From a bacterium YEK0313 (GTDB lineage Bacteria > Pseudomonadota > Alphaproteobacteria > Rhizobiales > Phreatobacteraceae), in assembly GCA_000751295.2 (NCBI GenBank), contig CCMO02000002.1:1076501-1140500 (forward strand): a DNA stretch of 64,000 nt. Reading direction: 5' to 3'. The notes below the pieces were generated by a model. It was given only the letters and a program-made list of their open reading frames with translations. It was not told where the DNA came from and made no database searches. The translations under genes and the position numbers were made by a program. Shown here piece after piece: positions 9,582 to 19,108 of the stretch (the stretch's first letter is position 1; the number at the start of each line of letters is the position of its first letter).

Positions 9582-9842
9582 TCAGCGATTGTCCATCTGC
9601 GCACGCAGCGACTGCAGTCCGTGCCGCGTGATGCGGTAGGGCGCGCCGTCCCTGCTGGCGATCAGGCGCTTGCGCCGGAGCGATCCGAAGATCGCCAGGG
9701 TGCAATCGGCGAGCCGCCAGCCCTCGCGCGTGAAGCAGTCGATCTCACTGATGCTGCCGGTGTCTTCGTCACGGCGGTGCTGGATGCGCCCACCCTGTGC
9801 CAGCGCGTGCAGCACGCGCTGTTCGGCCTTCGAAATGTTCAT
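9582..9842 (-). CDS. YjhX family protein (UPF0386)
   Basis: An 86-residue protein beginning 'MNISKAEQRVLHALAQGGRI', with 'GWRLADCTLAIFGSLRRKRL' in the middle and 'ITRHGLQSLRAQ' near the end. This matches the YjhX/UPF0386 family. YjhX of E. coli has been listed as a toxin paired with YjhQ, but no acetyltransferase-like partner lies next to it here, so a toxin role is only a family-level possibility. The frame extends upstream to 9998, but the family start is the ATG at 9842. Confidence 0.8.
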   Translation of the reverse strand: MNISKAEQRVLHALAQGGRIQHRRDEDTGSISEIDCFTREGWRLADCTLAIFGSLRRKRLIASRDGAPYRITRHGLQSLRAQMDNR

Positions 9843-10087
9843 TGTGGAGGTAAGCCCGCTTTCGCCGACCATGCCGGGGACGCATCGCTCCGACGCGCAT
9901 GGCAGGCGCAACACATCGCGCGATGGAACCGCATCCCATCGCGTGTTCAGGCAGCAGGCGGGATCGATATCCGCAAGCCGCCTATGTGGCGGGCACAAGC
10001 TCAGACAATGACATGGCGCGATCCACTAGCGGCGTGGCAGGCTTTTGGCAACCGTGTTGCCGGCCGATTCACGCATGCGCCAAGGAG

Positions 10088-11008
10088 TCAGCCCGGATGG
10101 ACCAGGTCGGCGCTGTATGGCGACCGCGAGAGCTCCTCGACGAGATGGTCGGCCACCATCCGGACGGCGGGCAGTTGGCCACGCCGATGCGGCATCAGCA
10201 AGGTCGTCGCCACCCCGCGCGCTGTCCAGCCCGGCAGAAGGCGAACGAGCGCGCCGGACGCGATCAGCGGCGCGCAGAAACCGCTCGCCAGGCAGGCCAC
10301 ACCGAGCCCGGCGCTTGCGGCCTCCCGCAGAGCCACGGTCTCGTTGGCGACATAACGCGGCGACGGCGCGATCTCGGCCACCGCGCCCGCTTCGTCGCGG
10401 ACCGTCCAGGTCCGGTCCGAAGGTGACGCCACGAGGCCGTCACAGCCGTTCAGGTCGGCCGGCTCCGAGGGCATGCCTTTCGCCGCGGCATAATCCGCCG
10501 ATGCGACCAGCCAGGCGGGGTCGTCATGGATGCGGCGCTGCACGAGATCGTTATCGGGCAAGGGCGCGAAGTGGTTCCGGATGGCGATGTCGAAGCCGTC
10601 CTGCACGATATCGACGAACCGGTCGGAGACGTCGAGCATGATGCGGACCTTCGGATAGGCCGCCGCCAGGCGCGGCAACAGCGGCGCCAGGCGGAACTGG
10701 GCGATCGGCAGCGAGGCCGTGATCCGCACCGTTCCGCTCGGTTCGGCCAGATGGCCCTTGACGACATTCTCCGCGGCCTCGGCCTCGATCAGCATGGCGG
10801 CGGCGTGGCGATGAAAATCCCGACCGACCACGGTGACGGCGAAGCTGCGCGAGGTTCGCTGGATCAGGCGCACGCCGACCGCCTTTTCCAGCTCGGAGAG
10901 CCTCTTGCTGAGCGTCGATTTCGGCAGGCCGAGGGCGCGGCCGGCCGCAGCGAAGCCGCCGTGATTCACCACCTGAACGAAAACGAGGAGGTCGTTGAGA
11001 TTCAGCAT
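10088..11008 (-). CDS. LysR family transcriptional regulator
   Basis: A 306-residue LysR-type regulator. The N-terminal winged helix-turn-helix is 'LLVFVQVVNHGGFAAAGRAL' then 'LPKSTLSKRLSELEKAVG' (residues 5-45). The effector-binding domain contains 'GTVRITASLPIAQFRLAPLL' and 'VQDGFDIAIRNH', resembling the CrgA-like subgroup. The start chosen is ATG 11008 ('MLNLNDLLVF'), the normal family N-terminus; an ATG eight codons upstream is less likely. It is divergent from the oxidoreductase at 11150 across about 140 bp, the classic arrangement in which the regulator controls both genes. Confidence 0.93.
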   Translation of the reverse strand: MLNLNDLLVFVQVVNHGGFAAAGRALGLPKSTLSKRLSELEKAVGVRLIQRTSRSFAVTVVGRDFHRHAAAMLIEAEAAENVVKGHLAEPSGTVRITASLPIAQFRLAPLLPRLAAAYPKVRIMLDVSDRFVDIVQDGFDIAIRNHFAPLPDNDLVQRRIHDDPAWLVASADYAAAKGMPSEPADLNGCDGLVASPSDRTWTVRDEAGAVAEIAPSPRYVANETVALREAASAGLGVACLASGFCAPLIASGALVRLLPGWTARGVATTLLMPHRRGQLPAVRMVADHLVEELSRSPYSADLVHPG

Positions 11009-11149
11009 TCCGGCACCGCATCGTTCCGACATGTGGACGATAAGTCTACAGATAACCCGCTACAGACCCGGCGTCCAACACCGCATCTCTTGATCACCGT
11101 CATCGGCAGAGCCGGCGGACCTTGCGAACCAGGAAAGATGCACACGGAT

Positions 11150-12025
11150 ATGACTACCATCGCGATCCTCGGCCTCGGGGCCATGGGACAGGCGCTCGCC
11201 GCCCGCCTTCTGACACAGGGACACGCCGTCACGGTCTGGAACCGCACGCGCGGCAAGGCCGCGGCGCTCGCCGCCAAGGGTGCGCGCGAGGCCGCTTCGG
11301 CCGCCGAGGCTGTCGCGGCCAGCGACATCGCCGTGCTGTGCGTGCTGGACTATGCGGCGGCGGCCGCCGTGATCGACGATGCGGCGCCGGCGCTCGCCGG
11401 GCGGGCGCTGGTCAATCTCACCAACGGCACGCCGGCACAGGCGCGCGCCGCGGCCGAGCATGTCGCCGGACTGGGCGCGGCCTATCTCGACGGCGGCATC
11501 ATGGCGACGCCGCCGATGATCGGCGGCGACCATGCGCTCATTCTCTACAGCGGGTCGAAGGCGACCTTCGAGGCTCATGCCGGAACGCTCGAAGGGCTCG
11601 GCGCGGCGCATTATCTCGGCACCGATGCCGGGCTCGCCTCGCTGCACGACCTGGCGCTCCTCAGCGGCATGTACGGGCTGTTCGCCGGCTTCTTCCAGGC
11701 GACCGCGCTCGTCGATTCCGAAGGCATCCGCGCCGGCGCGTTTCTGAAGCTCCTCGGCCCATGGCTGACCGCCATGATGGGCGAGCTGCCCGGCTATGCC
11801 GAGAAGATCGACAGTGGTGACCACAGCGTCGGCGTGGTGTCCAATCTCGGCATGCAGACGGCTTCCCTCGGCAACATCCTGACCGCGGCCAGCGAGCAGG
11901 GCGTCGCCACCGATCTGCTCGCGCCGATGCTGGACCTGTTTCGCAGGCGGCTCGGCCCGGGAACCGCGGACGAGGACATTTCCGGCGTCTTCGAGCTGAT
12001 CCGGCGAAAGCGCGCCGGCGACTGA
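11150..12025 (+). CDS. NAD(P)-dependent oxidoreductase (imine reductase / beta-hydroxyacid dehydrogenase-like)
   Basis: A 291-residue protein with an N-terminal Rossmann fold: 'IAILGLGAMGQALAARLL' (GxGxxG, residues 4-13) and 'HAVTVWNRTRGKAAAL', which favours NADPH. 'AAYLDGGIMATPPMIGG' near residue 110 and the all-helical C-terminal half are typical of the imine reductase-like branch of the family. The start at 11150 is chosen by family N-terminus. AGGAAAG at 11131-11137 is somewhat far from it, and touches the alternative ATG at 11138. It is divergent from a LysR regulator that probably controls it. The substrate is unknown. Confidence 0.85.
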   Translation: MTTIAILGLGAMGQALAARLLTQGHAVTVWNRTRGKAAALAAKGAREAASAAEAVAASDIAVLCVLDYAAAAAVIDDAAPALAGRALVNLTNGTPAQARAAAEHVAGLGAAYLDGGIMATPPMIGGDHALILYSGSKATFEAHAGTLEGLGAAHYLGTDAGLASLHDLALLSGMYGLFAGFFQATALVDSEGIRAGAFLKLLGPWLTAMMGELPGYAEKIDSGDHSVGVVSNLGMQTASLGNILTAASEQGVATDLLAPMLDLFRRRLGPGTADEDISGVFELIRRKRAGD

Positions 12026-12036
12026 GCCGGACCGGG

Positions 12037-12055
12037 GCCGGCGCCAGGCGCCGGC
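12037..12055. terminator. Hairpin between convergent genes
   Basis: A 7-bp GC-only stem, GCCGGCG / CGCCGGC, with a 5-base loop, in the 38 bp separating the convergent ends of the oxidoreductase (12025) and the autotransporter (12064). There is no T tract. It is a likely shared terminator. Confidence 0.5.
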
Positions 12056-12063
12056 GCGAGTGG

Positions 12064-15000
12064 TCACCAGTTGAGCCGGACGCCGAAGGTGCCGGCGGCG
12101 GCGGTCTGGCGGCTGCGGCCGTCGAGCGACCAGCGGTAGCTGGCCTGCCCGTAGAAGCTCAGCGTCTGGTTGACGCGCGCGGTGACGCCACCGCCGACCT
12201 CGAGCGCGGTGCCGCCGAAGCGGGTCTCGATGGTGGGCGAGGATTGGCCGAAGATGGCGCCGTCGCTGCCGGAGAAGGCGTGCCAGAGATTGACCCGCGC
12301 GAAGGGCTGCCAGAGCGTGCCCCGCGCATCCTGGTCGGTATATTGCAGCCGGGCCCCGAGCCGCCCGGTCCAGGCATGGCCCTCGTTCCAGCGCACGCTG
12401 GAATAGGCGTCGCCGGAGCGATCCACCGCGATGCCCTGGGAGATGATCTGCACCTGCGGCTCGATCTGCCAGCGGTTGCCCTCGCCGAAGCGGATCGGGT
12501 AGCCGGCTTCCAGCGAAGCCGTGTAGCCGGTCGCCTTGGTGGCAAGACCGGTGCCGTAGTCCGAGCGCGCGTTGACGGTGTACCAGGTGCCCTGGAAAAC
12601 GGCGTCGACATACCAGCCGCCGGGACCGAAATGGGTCCAGTAGGCGCCGACCGAAGAGCCGGCCATGGAGAGCTTGCCGACGCGCAGGTTCTGGATGCCG
12701 AGGGCAAAGCCGGAGACCGAGGACGCGCTGTAGTCGGCATAGGCGCCATAAACGCCGAAATGGTCGCGATGGCCGCCGGCATAGGGCTCGGTCCGGATGA
12801 TGTCGAAACCGGCCTGCAGTCCGATGAGGTCGGCCGCGGCGCGGCTGCCGACGGTGCCGTCCCAGCGGCTGCTGATGCGTTCGCCGATGACGCGGCCCCA
12901 GACGCCGCTGGCATAGCCGCGGCTCGGCAGGCCGCGGATGTTCTCTTCCTCGCCGACGCGCTCGTGCAGGGTGCCGAGGGTGGTCAGCGCGATCTGCCGG
13001 CCGATCGCCGGGATCGGCGCATAGAGCGCCACTTCCGGGCGATAGAGCGGGATCACCGGCTCGCTGGGCGGCGGGGGCGGCGGCGGGCTGGTCGGGTCCG
13101 TGGCGCCGGAGATCAGGTGAGAGCGCAGGAACCAGTCGTTCGGATCGGTGCTGCCGCCGCGGAACAGCTGGTATTCGTAGGCGCCGGCGGCGACGCGGTG
13201 GCCGAGGGTGAAGGCTCCGGCGGCGGTCGTGCCGCCGCCCGTCACCTGCACCAGCCGGATGCCGTCGGCGGTGGTCAGCGCGCCCGGGCCGCCGGTATTG
13301 GCGATCAGCACCGCCGTGCTGCCGGCGGCGGCGCCGCCATTCACCACCAGGACATTGGTCGGCGCGTTGTCGGCGCCGAGATAGGTGTTGAAGCCGATCC
13401 GGCCGTTGTTGCCGGCATAGCTGCCGACCGAGAGCACGGTATAGGCCGCATCGCGCGCCAGGAACTGGATCAGGCCGGCATTGGTGACCACGCCGGTCGC
13501 ATTCGAATCCCCGGTCACGGCCCAGGCGCTGCCGGCGTCGATGCCGACGGTGGTGGCGTTGCGCGCAAGGCCGGTCCAGCGGCTGCCGTCGGCGAGCGCG
13601 ATGCCCGCCGTGTTGCCGGCATCGGCCAGCAGGTCGCCCGTCCATTGCGACGTGGTCAGGCGCGCGCTCGCGGTATTGCCCGGGCCGACGAGCACGAGAT
13701 TGCCCGCCCAGCGGCTGCCGGCGAGATTGTAGGCGAGGGTCGAGGGATCGACGACGATGTCGCCGGCGAGGGACGGAATGCCGGAGACGTTCAGGGTCAG
13801 GTTGGCCGCATTGCCGGCCCCGTCCTCGGTCACCTGTGCCAGGAGGAGCCGGCCGTTCACGACGGCCGGACTGATCGTGGTGCCGCCGCTGATCGAGACG
13901 GTGCCGGTGCCGCCTTCGGCGCGGACGATCGCGCCGCTCGCGGCGCTGAGGCTACCGCCGGTGACCGACACGGAGCTCGGCGCGGCGCCTGCGAGGTGGA
14001 TTGCGGCTGAGCCGGCGCCGCTCACCGCCACCGTGGTGCCGGTGGCTACGAGCGTGCCGCCGCCGACGGCGGCGATGCCATGCGCGGCGCTGCCGGTGGT
14101 CGCCACCGAGCCGCCCGTGATCTGCACGCCGCCACCGGTGCCGGCCTGGATGCCCGCGGCGCCCGCGCCGGCGGTGGTGATGCTGCCACGGATCAGGACG
14201 ATGCCGCTGCCGGAATCCTCGGCCCGGGCGCCGGCGGCGTTCTGCCCCTGCGTGGCGATCGCGGCGTCGGTGCCGGCGATCGCACCGCCCGCCATCGCGT
14301 GCAGTCCCGCGGCATTGATGCCGGTGGTGCTGATCGCGGTGCCGGTCAAGACGATGCTGCTGCCGGCATCCGTCGCCCGGGCGCCGTCGGCGGCGCCGGC
14401 GGCAGGCGTCTCGGCGCCCCTGGTCGTGATGCTGCCGCCAGTTATCATCGCCAGGCCGCCCTGGCTGACCCTGACGCCCACGGCACCGTCGCCGCTGGTG
14501 GTGACCTTGACATTGTCGGCCAGCAGCCGGCTGCCCGTCCCCGCCACATCCGCGCCATGGGCCTCGCGGCCGATGTCGGCGCTCGGGAACTGCAGCACCG
14601 GCGGATTGCCTGTAGTCACCCGGTAGCCCGTGCTGACCTCGGTATTCCTCACGATGATCGTGCTTCCGCCGCCGGCGAGCAGGCCGGCGCTGGACGGGCC
14701 GGTGGTGCGGACGATGGTGCCGGTCAGGGTGACCGTGCTGCCGGCATCCGCGCGCGCGCCGGCGGAATTGGGCTGATAGGTGAAGATGCCGTAGCCCGAA
14801 AAGTCGATCCGCGCTCCCGCATCGGCCCAGACGCCCGGGCTGTTCGCGCCATAGGTGGCGGATGTCGCACCGTTGCTGACCTCGATCCTGCTGCCGGCGC
14901 CGTGGGCGAGGATGCCGGGCGTGGCGGCGATGATGGTGCCGCCGTAATAATCTCCGGTCGCGACGGCACCGCCATTGAGCACGATCGTTCCGCCGCCGGT

Positions 15001-15843
15001 GGCGAACAGGCCGGCGCTGTCGTTGCTGGAGACGTTCACGTAGACCCGGTTCAGGACGAGGCTGCTGTCGGCGCCCGAAGCGACGGCGCCGAAGGCATCG
15101 CTTGTGCCCGAGCTGAAGGTGTTCAGATTGTCCAGGACGATCGAGCCGCCGGCGGCCGCGAACACGGCCGAAGCGCCCACGCCGTAGGTCTGGACATCGG
15201 TGCGGGTGAGCGAGACGAACCCGCCGCCGGCCGCGTGGATGCCGTAAGCGCCGTCGCCGAAGGTGGTGACCGCGCTGTCGGTCAGCAGAACCCGGCTGCC
15301 GGTTCCGGCCGCTGCGACGCCGAAGGCACCGGCGTCATTGGTGTAGATCGCCGTGTTGCCGGCGGTGATCGTGCCGCCGCTCTCGGCCAGGAGAGCATGG
15401 CTGCCCGCGCCGTAGGTCGTGATCTCGCTGAGCGTGCTGGCGTTGTCCGGCGTTCCGGTCAGGACGGCCGTTCCACCTGCCGTCGCGTGCACGCCATGAC
15501 CGCTGCCGGTCACCAGGAGATGGGTGGAGGTGGCGCTATAGCTTCCTGTTCCGGAGACGTCGACGACCGTGCCCGCGCTCTCGCGCACGGTGAAGGCTAC
15601 GTCTTCGCAGCTGCCGGAGGACAGGCTGACCGCCGCCGGCGGCGGCGGCGCGCATTGCGCGAGCGCCGGCACGGCGGGCAGCAGCGCCGTCATCACGAGG
15701 GCCAGGCTGGCGCAACGGCCGCTGGTGGAACCCAGCAGCGCCCTCTTCAGTGCACTGCCGCTAGACCTGCAGGAGCGGGAAGCGGCAATTTCCATTTCTG
15801 TACTGTTATTAGCCAAGCGCCCCACTCCTCTTCCGCGAATCAT
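12064..15843 (-). CDS. Autotransporter with outer-membrane beta-barrel (type Va secretion)
   Basis: About 1,259 residues. An extended N-terminal region with the hydrophobic signal 'CASLALVMTALLPAVPALAQ' near residue 45-65 is followed by a passenger of degenerate beta-helix repeats rich in Gly, Ala, Thr and Ser (repeating blocks such as 'TTGINAAGLHAMAGGAI' and 'TAGAGAAGIQAGTGGGV'). A linker with seven consecutive prolines precedes the barrel of about 300 residues, which starts near 'RPEVALYAPIPAIGRQIALT' and ends with the aromatic terminus '...FGVRLNW' expected for BAM recognition. The longest frame is given; the best ribosome site (GAGGAG) points to TTG 15816, and ATG 15795 is also possible. 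The passenger's function is unknown; adhesion is typical. Confidence 0.88.
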   Translation of the reverse strand: MIRGRGVGRLANNSTEMEIAASRSCRSSGSALKRALLGSTSGRCASLALVMTALLPAVPALAQCAPPPPAAVSLSSGSCEDVAFTVRESAGTVVDVSGTGSYSATSTHLLVTGSGHGVHATAGGTAVLTGTPDNASTLSEITTYGAGSHALLAESGGTITAGNTAIYTNDAGAFGVAAAGTGSRVLLTDSAVTTFGDGAYGIHAAGGGFVSLTRTDVQTYGVGASAVFAAAGGSIVLDNLNTFSSGTSDAFGAVASGADSSLVLNRVYVNVSSNDSAGLFATGGGTIVLNGGAVATGDYYGGTIIAATPGILAHGAGSRIEVSNGATSATYGANSPGVWADAGARIDFSGYGIFTYQPNSAGARADAGSTVTLTGTIVRTTGPSSAGLLAGGGSTIIVRNTEVSTGYRVTTGNPPVLQFPSADIGREAHGADVAGTGSRLLADNVKVTTSGDGAVGVRVSQGGLAMITGGSITTRGAETPAAGAADGARATDAGSSIVLTGTAISTTGINAAGLHAMAGGAIAGTDAAIATQGQNAAGARAEDSGSGIVLIRGSITTAGAGAAGIQAGTGGGVQITGGSVATTGSAAHGIAAVGGGTLVATGTTVAVSGAGSAAIHLAGAAPSSVSVTGGSLSAASGAIVRAEGGTGTVSISGGTTISPAVVNGRLLLAQVTEDGAGNAANLTLNVSGIPSLAGDIVVDPSTLAYNLAGSRWAGNLVLVGPGNTASARLTTSQWTGDLLADAGNTAGIALADGSRWTGLARNATTVGIDAGSAWAVTGDSNATGVVTNAGLIQFLARDAAYTVLSVGSYAGNNGRIGFNTYLGADNAPTNVLVVNGGAAAGSTAVLIANTGGPGALTTADGIRLVQVTGGGTTAAGAFTLGHRVAAGAYEYQLFRGGSTDPNDWFLRSHLISGATDPTSPPPPPPPSEPVIPLYRPEVALYAPIPAIGRQIALTTLGTLHERVGEEENIRGLPSRGYASGVWGRVIGERISSRWDGTVGSRAAADLIGLQAGFDIIRTEPYAGGHRDHFGVYGAYADYSASSVSGFALGIQNLRVGKLSMAGSSVGAYWTHFGPGGWYVDAVFQGTWYTVNARSDYGTGLATKATGYTASLEAGYPIRFGEGNRWQIEPQVQIISQGIAVDRSGDAYSSVRWNEGHAWTGRLGARLQYTDQDARGTLWQPFARVNLWHAFSGSDGAIFGQSSPTIETRFGGTALEVGGGVTARVNQTLSFYGQASYRWSLDGRSRQTAAAGTFGVRLNW

Positions 15844-16152
15844 TAGACGCGCGGTAGCTTTGAGTATCAGCGATGGAAAAGCTTAGTAAATCCTTATGAT
15901 AGTGCTGCCGTCGCAGGCTGGACTTCGCTGTAAAAGCCGATTGGGACGCGGAGGACTTCGACGCGCCGCTCGATGTTCTGCCAACGGCCCTTGCCGGCGG
16001 CTGTCGGCGGAAAGGCGGTCTCGCCCGGACGCAGCTTTGTGAGCTTTAGAGTTCCCACATGCGCAGACGCGGGACCGGCGGTCGTTGGGCCACAGCGCGT
16101 CGGCGACCGCCCAGGCCGGCGTCGCGTCTCGCCGCCATCGAGGCACCGCGCA
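15844..16152. other. Intergenic region, possible short minus-strand reading frame
   Basis: It lies upstream of the autotransporter and downstream of the AI-2E/GAF gene. A 54-codon minus-strand frame from GTG 16058 to 15894 contains 'LKLTKLRPGETAFPPTAAGK' and 'ERRVEVLRVPIGFYSEV', which looks protein-like, but I recognise no family and see no clear ribosome site. It could be a gene remnant. Confidence 0.25.
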
Positions 16153-18567
16153 TCATTCCGGCACGGATTGGCCGAGAGATGCAGAACCTTTTGACGACGA
16201 CGTGGACCGCGGAGCGTTCCCGCCTTCCTGTCCAACGATCGCGGCCACGACATCCGTTGCGAGAGCGTTGAGCAGTTCCTCGTCATCCTTCTCCAGGTCC
16301 CGCGGCCTGGTATCCAGCAGGCAAAGCGCGCCAAACACGTGCCCCTCCTTCGTGCGCAGCGGCGCGCCCGCATAGAAGCGCGTATTCCAGAGCGCTATGG
16401 CCGGATGCTCGGCAAACCGCGGATCACGCTTCGTATCCGGCACCACCAGCGTCTCGCCGCTCGACACGACATGGTCGCAGACCGCCTCCTTCCGCGGCAT
16501 GGTGATCATGTCGGTCCCGTCGGCGGTCAGCGTTCCCGGCAGATTGCGGCTTTGCCCGATGATGAATTCCCGATCCGCATCGATCGCGGAGATCACGGCG
16601 AAACCAACGTCGAACGCCTCGGCCGCCCGCTTGGCGAGCCCATCGAGCTCTTCCCGGGCGCGGCCGTCCAGAACGCCGGAAAGGCCGAGCGCGCGGACGC
16701 GCTCGTCGTCGTTGTCCGGCGCCTGCGCCTTCTGCGCTTCGAGTGCCTCGGCGGGCGCAACCATCCGGTGAACCCTGCCAATGCCTTCCTCGATCGACGC
16801 GACGACTTCATCGGCGCCCAGGCGCTGGCACGGGTCAGCCTCCAGGAGCTCGCCCGGAGCGTTCCAGAGCGCCAGAACGATGCGCAACCCGGGCCATCTG
16901 TGGCGCAGACGACGGCAGAAATGCTTCGCCGCCTTCTCCGGCGCCGCATTGAAGTAGGTCACGCAGACAATGCCGGTTTGCTCCAGGTCCAGCTTGTCCA
17001 GGTAGCCCGCCGTCAAGGCACCCGCGGGACGGAAATCCGCCGGCACGCCCTCGAGCGAAAGGGCATGGGCGAGCATCTCCGCGGAAACGGAATCGATCTG
17101 CCATTTCCCACCGATGCAGGTCACGCGCGGAGAGGCTCCCGTGCGATCCGGCACGGCATATTGATCGCGCAGGTCGTCGAGCAGGATATCCATTCCGTTG
17201 GCCACACGCAGGCGATGCTCGGCGGTCGCATGGCGCAGATGGTCCTCGCCCGCGAGGCGCAGGACCTCGAGGCCGACATTGTTGTAGAAATCGCGGACCG
17301 ATGTCGTTGCGATCTCTTCATTGACGATCGCGATCGCTTCGTCAGCGTCGTCGGCCAGCAATCTCTGATAGATCCGCGTCGGCAGATTCAAGGCCGGCGT
17401 CGATCCAAGGAGCGTGTCGAGGAACCGGAGCTGCGGCAGATTGCGCCCGACGACAAGAAGGCAGACGGTCAGCGGCGTGGACAGGACGAGCCCCAGCGGT
17501 CCCCAGAGCGCCGTCCAGAACATGGCCGACACCATCAGGGACATGGCCGACAGCCCTGTGCTGGATCCATAGAGGAGCGGCTCGACGACATTGTTGCTGA
17601 GGAGTTCCAGCACCAGGATCAGGGCGACAGTCCAGATCACCATGTTCCAGCCGGGATCGACGGCAAAAGCCAAGGCGATCGGGAAGATGGCCGAAATCAT
17701 CGGCCCCACATACGGGACGAACCGCATGACCGCCGCGACCGTGCCCCACAGCAGCGCTCCGGGCACGCCGATGAACCAGAGCCCCAGCCCGATCGGCACC
17801 CCGTAGCTGACATTCACCATCAGCTGCATGAGGAGATATTTGCTGATCCGGCTGCCGGCCTCCTCCATGGCATCCGTCGATCGATGCAGATTGCCGCCGA
17901 GCATGCGAAGCAGCCGGTCACGCAGATCCCTCCGGTCCAGCAGGACCAGGCAGACGAAGACAAAGACGATGCCCGCCGTCGCGATCGGCGCGAGCGAGGG
18001 GATCAGCCATTCGAACGCGGTCTGAAACGGAGACTTCGGCTGAGGGACGAGCTCGACACGTTGAGCTCTGCTGTTCTCCCCGGTGGGCGCTTCGGCGGTC
18101 TGAACTTCCCTTTGGACCGTGTCGACGGTCGCCAGCGCCCCGTCGAAAATACCGGGCCCGCCAAATCGCGTTCGCAGATCCGCGATCTTGGCGCGGATCG
18201 TCGATTGATAGGTCGGGAGATCCTGGCTGAGGCTTCGCACCTGGGATCCCAGCAGCAGGCCGAAACCACCGAGAATCCCGAGTGCCGTCGTGATCACGAG
18301 GATGACGGCGAGCACTCGCGGCAGGCCGATGCGTTCAAACCAGACGACAACCGGATTGAGCGCAAAACTGATCAGGAAGGCTATCGCCAGCGGGATCAGA
18401 ACGTCACGGCCATAAAAGAGCCCAGCGACGATGACGGCAACGCAGACGAGCGCGGCGGCGATTTTTACCACGTCCGCGTGCTGAGAATGATCCTGAAACA
18501 GCTCCTTCCGAGAGACGCCCGAAGCAGAATCGCCATTCCGCAATCTCTCGTCCATGCTCAACTCCAC
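16153..18567 (-). CDS. AI-2E/PerM-type membrane protein fused to a C-terminal GAF sensor domain
   Basis: An 804-residue three-part protein. Residues about 40-400 form an AI-2E transporter (PerM/TqsA) domain: paired N-terminal helices, a periplasmic segment, then 'GLWFIGVPGALLWGTVAAVM', 'FVPYVGPMISAIFPIALAFA' and 'LGLVLSTPLTVCLLVVGRNL'. Residues about 480-600 look like a Rossmann-like response domain ('GIVCVTYFNAAPEKAAKHFC'). Residues about 630-780 are a GAF domain with 'AFDVGFAVISAIDADREFII', 'KEAVCDHVVSSGETLVV' and 'FYAGAPLRTKEGHVFGALCL'. The usual family member is about 350 residues, so the fusion more than doubles it. Export and sensing are probably coupled; the ligand is unknown. ATG 18555 is an alternative start. 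Confidence 0.88.
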   Translation of the reverse strand: MELSMDERLRNGDSASGVSRKELFQDHSQHADVVKIAAALVCVAVIVAGLFYGRDVLIPLAIAFLISFALNPVVVWFERIGLPRVLAVILVITTALGILGGFGLLLGSQVRSLSQDLPTYQSTIRAKIADLRTRFGGPGIFDGALATVDTVQREVQTAEAPTGENSRAQRVELVPQPKSPFQTAFEWLIPSLAPIATAGIVFVFVCLVLLDRRDLRDRLLRMLGGNLHRSTDAMEEAGSRISKYLLMQLMVNVSYGVPIGLGLWFIGVPGALLWGTVAAVMRFVPYVGPMISAIFPIALAFAVDPGWNMVIWTVALILVLELLSNNVVEPLLYGSSTGLSAMSLMVSAMFWTALWGPLGLVLSTPLTVCLLVVGRNLPQLRFLDTLLGSTPALNLPTRIYQRLLADDADEAIAIVNEEIATTSVRDFYNNVGLEVLRLAGEDHLRHATAEHRLRVANGMDILLDDLRDQYAVPDRTGASPRVTCIGGKWQIDSVSAEMLAHALSLEGVPADFRPAGALTAGYLDKLDLEQTGIVCVTYFNAAPEKAAKHFCRRLRHRWPGLRIVLALWNAPGELLEADPCQRLGADEVVASIEEGIGRVHRMVAPAEALEAQKAQAPDNDDERVRALGLSGVLDGRAREELDGLAKRAAEAFDVGFAVISAIDADREFIIGQSRNLPGTLTADGTDMITMPRKEAVCDHVVSSGETLVVPDTKRDPRFAEHPAIALWNTRFYAGAPLRTKEGHVFGALCLLDTRPRDLEKDDEELLNALATDVVAAIVGQEGGNAPRSTSSSKGSASLGQSVPE

Positions 18568-19108
18568 TAATGAATGATCCGAATATCCAATAGATCACGC
18601 GGAAAAAAGCCGACAATCGGACGTCGACTTTTATTCTCGACCCGTTATTGCAGAGACGATAACCCAAGGATTGGTTCACGACCAAGCGATTACAATCGGG
18701 CCGTGCCGAGGCGGCGGCGACATTGATGCGTCGCCCGGGCATTTTCCTGTCGGAGGGCTTTCAAGATGTCGCATGCCGGCTGGGCGGCCATAGTCATGAT
18801 CGGCGGTCGCGCCGGCCGGATCGCATCGTTCGTGAAAAGCGGCATCCAGCCGCTTGCCTCGCCGTGCGCCGGCGCGCAGGGCGCGGCGGCCCGGGGCGGC
18901 CAGCGAGGCGTTCCCGGCGCAGACTCGCAATCGCCGTCGAGCCCGTCCAGCCAGGCCATCCGCAGCAGAACGCCGGCTTGAACGCGCCATGGCGGCTCGG
19001 TTGCAACCTCGGGTCATCGGACAAACCGTTAAGTGCCTGTCGCTATAGAACAGCAGTCCCTATTCCTCCGGGTCATCGCGCAAAGTTCCCGGACATTCCG
19101 GTCACGTC
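18568..19108. promoter_or_regulatory. Divergent intergenic region with a hairpin
   Basis: About 540 bp between the AI-2E/GAF gene (minus) and the diguanylate cyclase (plus). No convincing gene was found in it. A 10-bp imperfect stem, AAAAGCCGAC / GTCGACTTTT, at 18605-18632 with an 8-base loop has A and T runs on its outer sides and could act as a terminator in either direction. Promoters of both flanking genes must lie here, but I cannot place -35/-10 boxes with confidence. Confidence 0.4.

Noticed and set aside
9582..9842. Toxin-antitoxin pair around the YjhX-like gene
   Set aside because: No partner acetyltransferase or other antitoxin-like gene lies next to it.
11060..13645. 861-residue minus-strand frame running through the autotransporter barrel and the oxidoreductase
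   Set aside because: It crosses two better-supported genes and shows only Arg/Ala-rich shadow composition.
12064..15843. Passenger repeats considered as a CRISPR-like or tandem DNA repeat array
   Set aside because: The repeats are degenerate protein repeats in frame, without constant spacers or near-identical DNA units.
14080..15846. 588-residue plus-strand frame opposite the autotransporter passenger
   Set aside because: Repeat-driven open frame on the complement of a low-complexity passenger.
16339..18570. 743-residue plus-strand frame opposite the AI-2E/GAF gene
   Set aside because: Composition is typical of a complementary-strand artefact; the minus-strand protein has unmistakable domains.
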